54,404 nucleotides of DNA from Acinetobacter sp. Ver3 (GCF_000632455.1 NZ_JFYL01000015.1:1-54404); one strand, 5' to 3'; positions 24,386 to 32,229 are shown, counted from the stretch's first letter. Numbers and translations: made by a program. Notes: generated from the letters alone by a model not told the origin.

Positions 24386-25141
24386 TTAAGCTTGTTCGCC
24401 CACTTGCTTCATATAAGCAATTTTTTCCTCTTTGGTTTTACAATCAGCCAAAGATTTAGGCGCAGAATTATGAGAACCGCCACCACCCTGATAACCACCA
24501 CCTTGAGACTGATTACCTTTTAAAATCGAATCTTTATACTGATATCCACCAACCAAAGTTTCTAAAGCTTCATCAAAGTCAGCGACTTCACCTGGTTTAG
24601 AGCGTGAGTAAATTTTTTGACCATCAGCACCATATGCGACCACTTTCCCATCTTCGATTTTGAAGTTATTTCCAAAAGTGGCTTGAACCATATCGACTGG
24701 CACTGCAATTTTTTCTTGAATAAACTTAGAACGTGAGAACCCGCCACCGATTAGCTCTTTGTGGTAATCGTTTTCGACTTTTTCCAACTTCTGAACTACT
24801 GGAGCATATTTCTCTTCGACTGCTTTGATCGCTTCGAGTTTGATTTTTTCGACTTCACCTGCATCCACAAGTTTTTTATCGTCAAAGTTTTTCAAAGTTT
24901 CTAAAGCTTTTTTAGCAGCACTCGGATCTTCAATGCCTTCAAAGTTTTTAAGTTGTGCAAGGGCTTGTTCTTTTGCTTCACGATGCGTTTTTGCTTCCGC
25001 ATTTAAGGAGCTGATCTTTTGCATAGCTGAGCCAGCGTCAAAACCAACCTCCTTGCCATCATCGTGCACATAAACAGGCAAACCTTGAGTGTCTACTTCC
25101 GCATATGTTTTGCCATCGATTTGAGTCGTTTTAAGTTTCAT
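24386..25141 (-). CDS. Capsid scaffolding protein
   Basis: 251 residues. The N-terminus binds a recognisable start (KLKTTQIDGKTYAEVDTQGL), a long helical coiled-coil segment spans about 40-130 (AKTHREAKEQALAQLKNFEG), and a glycine-rich stretch near 215-225 precedes a helical C-terminus (LADCKTKEEKIAYMKQ) likely to contact capsid protein. Charge, coiled coil and position immediately before the capsid gene are those of a scaffold. Confidence 0.85.
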   Translation of the reverse strand: MKLKTTQIDGKTYAEVDTQGLPVYVHDDGKEVGFDAGSAMQKISSLNAEAKTHREAKEQALAQLKNFEGIEDPSAAKKALETLKNFDDKKLVDAGEVEKIKLEAIKAVEEKYAPVVQKLEKVENDYHKELIGGGFSRSKFIQEKIAVPVDMVQATFGNNFKIEDGKVVAYGADGQKIYSRSKPGEVADFDEALETLVGGYQYKDSILKGNQSQGGGYQGGGGSHNSAPKSLADCKTKEEKIAYMKQVGEQA

Positions 25142-25206
25142 TGGTATCCACCATTAGTTGTGAGCATCCGCTCGGTTGCGCCCCATTCATCCGAATTACA
25201 GGCAAT

Positions 25207-25227
25207 AAAAAAGCACCCGAAGGTGCT
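25207..25227 (-). terminator. Terminator-like hairpin between acb2-like and scaffold genes
   Basis: AGCACC-TTCG-GGTGCT followed by TTTTTTATT on the minus strand, a strong short hairpin with a stable tetraloop. Confidence 0.75.
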
Positions 25228-25243
25228 GAAATTTGATAAATAT

Positions 25244-25546
25244 TTAAAAGGTTGTTGGTTGAGCGACAGCACGCACCAAGTACATCAAACCTGTTTGAAA
25301 GTCTGTCTTAGCCATTGCAGCAAATCGCTCTGGTGTAGCAGCATCAAGTCGACGATCTTCTTCAACATCCAGAACTTGCATATTTGCATCACAACGACAA
25401 TTGTATCGCTGGGTTGCAATGTGCTTTTGAACCTTCTCAATCACAGCTTGAACTTGTGGACCGATAGCTTTGATCTCATTCATCAAGTTAATTTCTTCTT
25501 GAGATAAATCACGATAGCCTTTGATTTTTTGGTGTTGGTTTTCCAT
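25244..25546 (-). CDS. acb2: Acb2-like cyclic-nucleotide sponge (anti-CBASS)
   Basis: 100 residues. The N-terminal helix region HQKIKGYRDLSQEEINLMNE and the C-terminal TGLMYLVRAVAQPTTF are the signature ends of the Acb2/Tad1-hairpin family. Y11 and K26, which I recall as ligand-binding residues in Pseudomonas phage Acb2, are at the same positions here. Known Acb2 proteins form hexamers that sequester cyclic di- and trinucleotides made by CBASS cyclases, blocking effector activation. The gene sits between MuF-side and scaffold genes, so it should be expressed with structural genes. The middle region (YNCRCDANMQ) is variable. Confidence 0.85.
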   Translation of the reverse strand: MENQHQKIKGYRDLSQEEINLMNEIKAIGPQVQAVIEKVQKHIATQRYNCRCDANMQVLDVEEDRRLDAATPERFAAMAKTDFQTGLMYLVRAVAQPTTF

Positions 25547-25558
25547 TTTCTTCTCACA

Positions 25559-25580
25559 TAAAAAAAGACCCTTTCAGGCC
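25559..25580 (-). terminator. Weak terminator-like hairpin upstream of acb2-like gene
   Basis: On the minus strand GGCCT-GAAA-GGGTC (with G-U pairs) is followed by seven T residues. The stem is weaker than in the other late-operon hairpins. Confidence 0.45.
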
Positions 25581-25602
25581 ATGGATTTAATTTTGACTAT
25601 TT

Positions 25603-25872
25603 TTAAGCTTTAACTTTTAAATGCTCACCAGTACATGTTTGAAATGCGATAAACCAAATCTTCAACCAGTGGTTTGCAGTATCACGCATCACAATTGCAT
25701 CAGCTCGACCGCTGTCATACTTTGGCTTAATTTCATATTTCATAGAAAAACGGTTGAACTTAAGAACCTTGCGATGATCTTTAAGATTGGTTTTTTCAAG
25801 ATTTTCTAAGATTTCACGCTCAAATAACCAAACTGTACGCTTTAGCCCTGTTTTCTTTGGTTCTTTTTTCAC
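25603..25872 (-). CDS. Small basic hypothetical protein
   Basis: 89 residues starting at GTG (25872), with GGAG about nine bases upstream. It is lysine-rich at both ends and in the middle (KKEPKKTGLKRT, LKFNRFSMKYEIKPKYDSG), with a hydrophobic stretch ANHWLKIWFIAFQ near the C-terminus. It lies between the MuF gene and the acb2-like gene. No family recognised. Confidence 0.6.
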   Translation of the reverse strand: MKKEPKKTGLKRTVWLFEREILENLEKTNLKDHRKVLKFNRFSMKYEIKPKYDSGRADAIVMRDTANHWLKIWFIAFQTCTGEHLKVKA

Positions 25873-25909
25873 AATCCCAACTCCCTAAAAATCTTTTTCA
25901 CCTAAAGCT

Positions 25910-27040
25910 TTAAGCTGCATCTAAAACTCGCCTAAATGTCTCTTTATCCATTTCTTCAAGTTCAGCAAGCGTATATCCACGTTTATTTAATGGATCTGCA
26001 AACTTCTCAATTGGGTATTTGCCTTCTTTGTAGAGCAGATAATTTGATTTACCAAGCCACTTTCTTTGGAAGAACTCATCTTGTTTAGCAAACCACTCAG
26101 GGTATGAGGTATTTGCATCAACTTGACCAATTTCCCCGTCACGCTGATCTTTGGGAATGTCCTTAACTTTTCGATCATCAGCAACAAAAGGACGCTTTCC
26201 AAGAACATTACCGTCTGCATCGCATCCAACATAAGTTGTTCTATTGTGCGGATGAACGGGAAAACGTGGTCGCTTCGGATCATCAATCGCAAATACATGA
26301 CCATCAATTGAGGCGCAGTACTTGCACGTCCTACCATCCAGAGTTGCCACTACTTTTACGTGCGTAAACCCTAACGCCTTATATGTATCAATATAAATAG
26401 CATTAGATATATGACTTCGAGCTGTTCTGACTTGGCGCTCTATAGATTGGCGTGATGCTTCTAAAATCCCATCTTTATAATCGAGAGACTTTCGCCCTTT
26501 AATTTTAAGAGCGATTTGCTGGTTGGTTAGACCCTGCTGAATGCCATCACGAATGACATATTCAACTTTCTTACGAAGCGTTTCAGCCATATCCGCAAAG
26601 AGATAATCAACCAAAGCGCCGCCAGCAAATGGAGCTTTTTGAGCACTCTTTAATGCTTCAGCACCACCAATGACAGCAGCAGTTTCACCCGCCAATTTTG
26701 CTGTGTATGTCGCTTCATAAATCGCAAGCTCTAATGCAGATTTCTCAAACTTTTCAGTTAAATCCACATCAATTGAAGTGAACCACTCATTCAGAATGGA
26801 TTTGATTTCTTCAATACGCTTTGACGCTTTCGCTTTAGATCCAAAATTAAGCGATTTTAGGGCGTTTCGTTCTGACTCTGATAAATCCTCAAGCAATTCA
26901 GCTAAACGCTGTAATTGAGCATTTGAGAGAGAATTAAAGTGTTTAGTGAGTTCGTTTACTGATTGCGATGAAGCTCGGTATAGATAAGCGTTGTGTTGAC
27001 TCAACGCATTTACCAAGGCTTTTTGCGTTGAGATGTTCAT
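25910..27040 (-). CDS. Phage Mu gpF-like minor head protein
   Basis: 376 residues. The MuF domain occupies about 175-290: QIALKIKGR, RQVRTARSHISNAIYI, ATLDGRTCKYCASIDGHVF (CxxC) and PVHPHNRTTYV. The N-terminal 170 residues are helical. MuF proteins are minor capsid components ejected or involved in head assembly, encoded next to the portal, as here. The C-terminal 80 residues (SYPEWFAKQDEFFQRKWLG) are a conserved extension. No toxin domain is apparent. Confidence 0.9.
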   Translation of the reverse strand: MNISTQKALVNALSQHNAYLYRASSQSVNELTKHFNSLSNAQLQRLAELLEDLSESERNALKSLNFGSKAKASKRIEEIKSILNEWFTSIDVDLTEKFEKSALELAIYEATYTAKLAGETAAVIGGAEALKSAQKAPFAGGALVDYLFADMAETLRKKVEYVIRDGIQQGLTNQQIALKIKGRKSLDYKDGILEASRQSIERQVRTARSHISNAIYIDTYKALGFTHVKVVATLDGRTCKYCASIDGHVFAIDDPKRPRFPVHPHNRTTYVGCDADGNVLGKRPFVADDRKVKDIPKDQRDGEIGQVDANTSYPEWFAKQDEFFQRKWLGKSNYLLYKEGKYPIEKFADPLNKRGYTLAELEEMDKETFRRVLDAA

Positions 27041-27042
27041 AC

Positions 27043-28461
27043 TTATTCATCCTCAATCCCATCCTCACGTGCTTCAATCTGCTTCACAACATCCTCCCAT
27101 TTTGATTCGGTGAATGTGCCTGTCTGCTCGTAGTGATACCAAACAAACCAAGGCATTGAACCATTTAGACAAGCCTCGTAAATCAATCGTGAACGAGCTG
27201 GATCATACTTTGGCTTATTGAAGTCTTGAGCAATCGTGAAGCTAAGTTCTTTAGTCGTAAAATCATGGGTCGGCATGGCAAATTTCGCACACCAACGTAA
27301 CGCGATAGTCAAAGCCTCTGAAACATTGGCAACGACTAAAGACAAAACTGAATGTTGAACTGAGTTTTCGTTATCAGCCTGAGTCGCTGTCTTATTTGCA
27401 GACCCAACTTCAATTAAACGAGCACCCATTTCCTTCATCTGATCCCATTTATCTTGCATTCGCTTGTAAGCAAGACCATTTTCATCGGCTTGGATAAATT
27501 TGGCATCAGCTGGAATACCAGAGCGACTACCCACTTGAGCGCCTGACTCTTGAACCATCTTGTACTGTTCATCAGTGATGTTTGGAAGGCACAAAGTAGG
27601 CTGACCCACCACAAACGCCGACTCTTCCACATCAGCTGAGCTTCGATAGTATGAAAACTCAATTTCTGCCAATTCATAAAGCGCTGGCATGTGGATTTCT
27701 TCAGAGTTGTCTACGCCTCCGCAGAAAGTGAAAGGTATGTAATCCCAAGTCTGACCATTGTAATCACGCGGATAAGCTTCACCAGTTGAAAGCCAATCCC
27801 CCTTTTCATCTTGAACAAACACCTCAATCGAATAAACAAATCGACCATCAATGTTTTTTAGCCAAAGTACACGGTATTGCTTCGATTCAGATACATCAAA
27901 ACCATCTCGAGTCTTAACAGTCTCTAAAATTTTAACGTAGCTCAGCTTTTTTTGATTACCAACAACAATGTAATCCCAATCTTCAATCGACTTAGCATCA
28001 ATGATATGAATCATCGGGAAAGCGCCTTTTTGACGCTCCTCAGCCTTACTTCGACTTGGCGGGACGACTGGATAATCAACGTAAACACCACAGCGGTAAT
28101 GCATTTCAATTAATCGAGTCGCGCGTTGTGCAACTTGGTGGATTGAACGTCCACCACCATCAGCATTTCGCTCTAAATATTCCAAATCTTCAGGTCGATT
28201 GAATACTGGCACTTTGCCAAAAGCTAAACCAATATGATTTGCCAGTGTTGTTTTAGTCACACCTGGAAAGCTTGCACGAGCAATATATTCCTTGTATCTC
28301 TTATCGCCTGTTTCATCATTTTTTGACCCGAATAACGCAGGTTTTGGTAAATAAGCAGTGTTTTTTGACTTCACTGTTTCCTGACCACTACAAGCATGGT
28401 CTAGCTTTTCCCAGACTTTGACGTGCTTTTCATAGTCAGCATGTTTGCTTGTAATGCTCAT
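27043..28461 (-). CDS. Portal protein (DUF4055)
   Basis: 472 residues. I start it at the ATG at 28461, one base after the TerL stop, with GGAT in the TerL end as ribosome site; a TTG at 28473 overlapping TerL is the alternative. Family features are YIARASFPGVTKTTLANHIG, SIHQVAQRATRLIEMHYRCG, FCGGVDNSEEIHMPALYELA and EIEFSYYRSSADVEES. The dodecameric portal is the DNA channel and terminase dock. Gene order TerS-TerL-portal-MuF is as expected. Confidence 0.93.
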   Translation of the reverse strand: MSITSKHADYEKHVKVWEKLDHACSGQETVKSKNTAYLPKPALFGSKNDETGDKRYKEYIARASFPGVTKTTLANHIGLAFGKVPVFNRPEDLEYLERNADGGGRSIHQVAQRATRLIEMHYRCGVYVDYPVVPPSRSKAEERQKGAFPMIHIIDAKSIEDWDYIVVGNQKKLSYVKILETVKTRDGFDVSESKQYRVLWLKNIDGRFVYSIEVFVQDEKGDWLSTGEAYPRDYNGQTWDYIPFTFCGGVDNSEEIHMPALYELAEIEFSYYRSSADVEESAFVVGQPTLCLPNITDEQYKMVQESGAQVGSRSGIPADAKFIQADENGLAYKRMQDKWDQMKEMGARLIEVGSANKTATQADNENSVQHSVLSLVVANVSEALTIALRWCAKFAMPTHDFTTKELSFTIAQDFNKPKYDPARSRLIYEACLNGSMPWFVWYHYEQTGTFTESKWEDVVKQIEAREDGIEDE

Positions 28462-28462
28462 A

Positions 28463-29962
28463 TTAAAATCCAAACATTGGTATATTGATTGATGTGACTT
28501 TTTTTCGTTTATTCATTGCCACTGCAAAATATCTAAAGCCATCAGCACCATGAGAATGAGCATCATGCAAAGGTTTGTCTTTCCAAAATCCTTTGTCATC
28601 CCATTCTTTGCGGTAGTTTTCTAGATGAGTAATACCTTGCTCACACCTGGTTTCATCAAATTCACAGTTGGGTAAAATTTCACGGACCAACTCAATCCCA
28701 TCCATGACTCCAATATTTGGCACCACTTCAAATTTTACTGAGTAAATGGATCCGTCTATTTCATAACCCTCTTTTGCGATATCAAGTCGAGACTTTCCAT
28801 CATTCATCAAAGATCGATTCTGAATATCATGCGGTGCATAATGTTTTGAGTAGGTGTAGCCCTTATCTTTCAGTACTTTGAAGTAGTGCCTCATGCCTTC
28901 GCCTGAGTTCTCGTAGTAATCGATAACTTGGTAGTAGTTTTCTGATATTTGACGAACAAACCAAATTGCAGTCGAATCGGATACACCCAAGTCCCAAAAC
29001 GTCATGACTGGCAAATGCGAGTTGTCAGGCAAATCACCTATACGCTTCTCAGCATATAAAAACTTGAATTGCTTAGCGTAATAAGCGCCTTCAACTGACT
29101 GCTGAAATGCCTCTTCGGGAATTGATGGATACTCACGCTTAATATCATCACCAAGCGTTTTCTCTTTGGATGCATACCAAGCCTGCTGTTCAGGTGTGGT
29201 CTTGATGCCATGCTTAGATTCGAGTAAGGCAAAGTATTCTTTTAAGCGATCCGACAATTCACCATTAACGGGAATGGAATACTCTTTATTTTTCCACCAT
29301 GAGAAAAAGAAAAAACGCCACTCAAGGACGTTTAAGGTTCTACCCAACAAGCTTAATTTCTCAGCCTCTTGGCAATAGTCGTAAAAGTACCCTGCTCGAC
29401 CTTCTGCTGTAGATTCAAGGGTAATACGACCACTTAAAGGCACCGCTTCAAATGCACCAGTGACAATTTCTCGAGCTTTATCAGGAAACTTGGCGCAAAT
29501 CTTACCGAATTCTGATACATGCAAACTATCTAAGGTACCACCACGGAAAGATGTTGAAATAGCAACTGAACCACCTTTCACAAAGACCAGCTCTTCGGTA
29601 GTCATCTTCTCAACTGGATTTGCTTTCTTCACCAATTGAGGCAAAGCATCATAAGCGTATTTGATTTTTTCTCGGAATAAACGCTGTGCATCACTCAGCT
29701 TGTGAGCAATCATCGCGCATTTCTTTGATTCAAATATCGCTGCATCCAATTGGATAATGCATTTTTCAGTAGTAAAACCAAGCTGACGCGCTTTTAAAAT
29801 CACGTTGCGCGTGTGCATGTTGTCGTAATATTCAAGCTGCTCAGCAGTCATCTTGAATTTGATCTTACGACCTTGCTTATTCGTGATGTAGTAAAGATTA
29901 TTGATTCGCCAAAAGCGATCTTTGAGTTTGATTTTAAGTTCCGCAAAAGTCATTTTTGCCAT
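28463..29962 (-). CDS. Terminase large subunit
   Basis: 499 residues. The ATPase domain has a Walker A-like KARQLGFTT (57-65) and Walker B region LDSLHVSEFG with catalytic E151. The nuclease domain has D324 in MTFWDLGVSDS, and D473 in HDAHSHGADGFRYFA, both expected metal ligands of the RNase H-like fold. It powers DNA packaging and cuts concatemers. The TerS stop lies 16 bases upstream. Packaging mode (cos or pac) is not evident from the sequence. Confidence 0.95.
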   Translation of the reverse strand: MAKMTFAELKIKLKDRFWRINNLYYITNKQGRKIKFKMTAEQLEYYDNMHTRNVILKARQLGFTTEKCIIQLDAAIFESKKCAMIAHKLSDAQRLFREKIKYAYDALPQLVKKANPVEKMTTEELVFVKGGSVAISTSFRGGTLDSLHVSEFGKICAKFPDKAREIVTGAFEAVPLSGRITLESTAEGRAGYFYDYCQEAEKLSLLGRTLNVLEWRFFFFSWWKNKEYSIPVNGELSDRLKEYFALLESKHGIKTTPEQQAWYASKEKTLGDDIKREYPSIPEEAFQQSVEGAYYAKQFKFLYAEKRIGDLPDNSHLPVMTFWDLGVSDSTAIWFVRQISENYYQVIDYYENSGEGMRHYFKVLKDKGYTYSKHYAPHDIQNRSLMNDGKSRLDIAKEGYEIDGSIYSVKFEVVPNIGVMDGIELVREILPNCEFDETRCEQGITHLENYRKEWDDKGFWKDKPLHDAHSHGADGFRYFAVAMNKRKKVTSINIPMFGF

Positions 29963-29978
29963 TTGCGCCTCCTAAAAT

Positions 29979-30536
29979 TCACTCCTCGCTACTAATCTCG
30001 TCAATAAGTTCAGACATAAGATCGACATTAACATCCACCTCAAGCTTATCTTTGAATGCACCTACACTCACATGCTTACCTAAAAGCTCAAGATTTTTAA
30101 TTTTATCTGGCCATTTAATCTTTTTAATCCAGCCAATTTGTTCACGATCTTCACCGAAGCCTTCAAATTCTTCTAGATTTTCAATATTGGAAACATATTG
30201 ACGCCAAATTAAGGGCCATTCACCGATAGGTCTAAATGAATAATTGTCATCCATGATGTCCAATACATCCATTTGATCGATCTCAACCAAACGCCTTAAC
30301 ACATAATCCGCATCAATTTTGGTGCGCTCAATTCGCTCCGAACTTAAATAAGCAATACGTTGCTGAACATCATCACGTGTAAAAATTGGCGTTACGTTTT
30401 GGCGGTTCTTAATACCCACCTCACGTCCAGCACGTGCGTAATTTAAATCTTTCAGGTATTCGTGACAAAACAGCTCGTACTTTTCATTCTCAAGCGGTTC
30501 CGCCCCTGCGGGCAACTCCCGCTCTTCGTTTGTCAT
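29979..30536 (-). CDS. Terminase small subunit
   Basis: 185 residues. The N-terminal DNA-binding region YELFCHEYLKDLNYARAGREVG, with NVTPIFTRDDVQQRIAYL, is the terminase_2 pattern. The middle (RLVEIDQMDVLDIMDD) and the helical C-terminus mediate oligomerisation and TerL contact in relatives. Its ATG overlaps the stop of a 57-residue gene (ATGA), the last of a chain of small overlapping genes. Confidence 0.9.
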   Translation of the reverse strand: MTNEERELPAGAEPLENEKYELFCHEYLKDLNYARAGREVGIKNRQNVTPIFTRDDVQQRIAYLSSERIERTKIDADYVLRRLVEIDQMDVLDIMDDNYSFRPIGEWPLIWRQYVSNIENLEEFEGFGEDREQIGWIKKIKWPDKIKNLELLGKHVSVGAFKDKLEVDVNVDLMSELIDEISSEE

Positions 30537-30706
30537 TTCTTCAACACCGATTTGATATTCTTAATCTGCTGCTCAATATCATCCATTCGCTTACGACAAT
30601 GGGCTTTAAATTCCCATCGTGAATTAAGATGATTGAGCGCTGCTAAATGCTTCAAGTCACTTTGCAGTGACTCAAGATTCTTCTGCGCTTCTACTTTGTC
30701 GACCAT
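30533..30706 (-). CDS. 57-residue helical protein before terS
   Basis: Starts MVDKVEAQKNLESLQSDL and continues as a charged helical protein (RKRMDDIEQQIKNIKSVLKK), likely a coiled coil. GAAGG precedes the ATG, which shares a base with the upstream stop (TGATG); its own TGA overlaps the terS ATG. Tiling in all junctions supports expression. A role in packaging is possible from its position. Confidence 0.65.
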   Translation of the reverse strand: MVDKVEAQKNLESLQSDLKHLAALNHLNSRWEFKAHCRKRMDDIEQQIKNIKSVLKK

Positions 30707-30783
30707 CAACCTTCTCGCCCAAGCCCATAGCCTTCACGACCAAAACCGTAACCATCCTTATTTAATTCAATTACATCTTTCAT
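30706..30783 (-). CDS. 25-residue glycine-rich micro-ORF
   Basis: MKDVIELNKDGYGFGREGYG and a few further residues, with a tandem GYGFGRE-GYGLGRE repeat. AAGG lies about nine bases before the ATG. It fills exactly the gap between two neighbours through one-base overlaps at both ends. It could be a real micro-protein or only a coupling leader for the next gene. Confidence 0.4.
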   Translation of the reverse strand: MKDVIELNKDGYGFGREGYGLGREG

Positions 30784-30980
30784 CACACACGACCTTGACG
30801 CTTGTATTTGCGTCGCTTTGCTTGACTGATACGGTTGACCTTTTGGCTTGGTTGCTGAGGTAGTGTACTTTTCATAACTTGATTCAAGGCGTCCACACTA
30901 CTGGCAGCCATACTTAGTGATTGACTAAATCCAAATGCAGAGGCAACCAACATCCCTAGATTTAAACGACTCAAACGCAT
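30783..30980 (-). CDS. Small basic protein of the packaging leader
   Basis: 65 residues from the ATG at 30980, which has GGAG six bases upstream. A hydrophobic N-terminal segment (LNLGMLVASAFGFSQSLSMA) resembles a signal peptide or membrane anchor, followed by a very basic C-terminus (RISQAKRRKYKRQGRV). It starts the chain of overlapping small genes leading to terS. Function unknown. Confidence 0.55.
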   Translation of the reverse strand: MRLSRLNLGMLVASAFGFSQSLSMAASSVDALNQVMKSTLPQQPSQKVNRISQAKRRKYKRQGRV

Positions 30981-30992
30981 GAGCTTCTCCAA

Positions 30993-31030
30993 TAAAAGAA
31001 AACCCCTCAACATCTAGAATGCGAGGGGCT
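30993..31030 (-). terminator. Terminator-like hairpin near the start of the late operon
   Basis: CCCCTC (31003-31008) pairs with GAGGGG (31023-31028); TTTTCTTTT follows on the minus strand. Confidence 0.65.
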
Positions 31031-31053
31031 TTTGTGTGCCGTAATACGTCCGG

Positions 31054-31260
31054 CTAATTCAAAACATTACCAGCACTATCCATAACCTTGGGGCATAAAA
31101 TCGCTGGATTTGATTCTTCATTCCGAAAAATTAGTCTTAAAACCTTATCTCGATCCAACTTCCCATCAGAATAGATTTGGTTTTCTTGGGCCTGAAATTG
31201 ACGTTGTTGATCATCTGCGTAATAAACAATCGTGTAAAAATTTTGATCTATATTAGTCAT
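31054..31260 (-). CDS. Small hypothetical protein, first late-operon gene
   Basis: 68 residues: NFYTIVYYADDQQRQFQAQ near the start, then charged sequence ending DSAGNVLN. It lies after the tRNA and before a terminator-like hairpin. The ribosome site is weak. No family recognised. Confidence 0.55.
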   Translation of the reverse strand: MTNIDQNFYTIVYYADDQQRQFQAQENQIYSDGKLDRDKVLRLIFRNEESNPAILCPKVMDSAGNVLN

Positions 31261-31358
31261 ATCATTGAACTTGTTAATTAAAGATCAATTATAGCACAAA
31301 AATCACCCAACCAATTTGTAAGCTATTGATTTATAAATATATGCACACTTTAAGAATT

Positions 31359-31434
31359 TGGCGCGCCTAGTAGGATTCGAACCCACATGAGTCGGAATAG
31401 AAGTCCGATGCATAATCCTTTCTGCCATAAGCGC
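31359..31434 (-). tRNA. tRNA-Arg (anticodon UCU)
   Basis: A 76-nt cloverleaf on the minus strand. Acceptor stem GCGCTTA/TAGGCGC pairs fully with one G-U; D-stem GCA/TGC; anticodon stem TCGGA/TCCGA enclosing CTTCTAT with anticodon TCT; T-arm GTGGG-TTCGAAT-CCTAC; discriminator G and an encoded CCA. It decodes AGA, a codon that is common in AT-rich phage genes. It lies directly downstream of a terminator-like hairpin in the late leader. Confidence 0.9.
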
Positions 31435-31437
31435 ATT

Positions 31438-31465
31438 AAAAAGGATGTGGCGATCTGCCACACCC
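31438..31465 (-). terminator. Strong terminator just upstream of tRNA-Arg
   Basis: GGGTGTGGC-AGATC-GCCACATCC followed by TTTTT on the minus strand, ending four bases before the tRNA 5' end. Confidence 0.8.
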
Positions 31466-31678
31466 TTGCCTTAGATTACGATATTGACCAGCTCGGCAAC
31501 TGATCTACCGCTACTCACAATTACACACACCTAACATGCACGGTCTGCTTTACTTGCTTTCAACCCTCTTTTGGTCGGGACGCTACTCCCTAGTTCAAGC
31601 CCCATAAAGGGAAGTTTACTCGAAGGCATGTTCCACTGGTCAGCACTCCAGCAGGATAATTGTCTTTTTACAGACAAC
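31466..31678 (-). other. Untranslated late leader between two terminators
   Basis: No convincing gene in either strand. The minus-strand RNA contains several inverted segments (for example TTGTCT/AGACAA at 31660-31677) and a GGGGCTTGAAC stretch that looks like part of a tRNA but does not fold into one. It lies between tR' and the pre-tRNA terminator, where a Q-modified polymerase would pass. Confidence 0.5.
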
Positions 31679-31702
31679 AAAAAAGCCCACCGAGGTGAGC
31701 TT
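31679..31702 (-). terminator. tR'-like terminator after the late promoter
   Basis: AAGCTCACC-TC-GGTGGGCTT followed by a T-run on the minus strand, roughly 40-60 bases from the predicted late start. This is the expected stop for late RNA when Q is absent. Confidence 0.8.
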
Positions 31703-31748
31703 CTTTTAGAACCAAGTGCAATATTTACACTTCGGTCACTTATAACAC

Positions 31749-31777
31749 AAAATAGCGTATACGCCCGCGCGCGTCAA
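31749..31777 (-). promoter_or_regulatory. Late promoter pR'-like
   Basis: On the minus strand TTGACG (31777-31772), 17 bp, TATTTT (31754-31749). The spacer contains the 10-bp palindrome GCGTATACGC (31755-31764) next to the -10 box, a possible Q recognition element. It begins four bases after the end of the Q-like gene. Confidence 0.75.
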
Positions 31778-31780
31778 GCC

Positions 31781-32218
31781 TTATATTTTCAAACGATTGT
31801 CACGCGAATGAATAAAGAATCGCCCACAATTAACCATCATGCGTGTTTGGGTCTCACCTTGCCCTGTAATTAAGCCCACAGACTTCAAACTCCGATTCTC
31901 TACCTTGTGCTTAATCAAACACATCACCGCAAACTTAGCTTGATAATCCACACTCTCTGAGCGCAAAACTGAACGTAATAAAGCTTGGACTTGATCGGCT
32001 TCAAAATCACTGATCTCGCAGCGAATATAAATCTTAGATGAGCGAGGTGTCTTGTCAGCCTCTTGAATCAACCAATAGATCTGATTTACGTGTAAACCAT
32101 CTGGTAATGAGCCACCTTTCATTCTAACCGTTTCACACCATGCCCCAAACTGCTCAAGCCATCCATCAATGTTGTATTTCGACCAATCCATTACTTGAGT
32201 TTTTACCACTGCATTCAT
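31781..32218 (-). CDS. Q-like late antitermination protein
   Basis: 145 residues. MDWSKYNIDGWLEQFGAW at the N-terminus and the C-terminal helix-turn-helix-like FAVMCLIKHKVENRSLKSVG with RMMVNCGRFFI fit lambdoid Q proteins, though conservation is weak by eye. Context is the strongest support: last gene of the replication operon, followed at once by a consensus promoter and a terminator, then tRNA and late genes. It should load on polymerase at pR' and allow readthrough of the many late-operon hairpins. Confidence 0.7.
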   Translation of the reverse strand: MNAVVKTQVMDWSKYNIDGWLEQFGAWCETVRMKGGSLPDGLHVNQIYWLIQEADKTPRSSKIYIRCEISDFEADQVQALLRSVLRSESVDYQAKFAVMCLIKHKVENRSLKSVGLITGQGETQTRMMVNCGRFFIHSRDNRLKI

Positions 32219-32229
32219 CCCCGATCCCC

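Noticed and set aside
25139..25230. Short frame ending WGATERMLTTNGGYQ before the scaffold gene
   Set aside because: The ending looks protein-like and its stop overlaps the scaffold ATG, but there is no ATG, GTG or TTG start with a ribosome site in frame and it runs into the terminator hairpin.
31466..31678. Possible second tRNA in the late leader
   Set aside because: GGGGCTTGAAC and similar pieces look like a T-arm, but no acceptor or anticodon stem could be paired on either strand.
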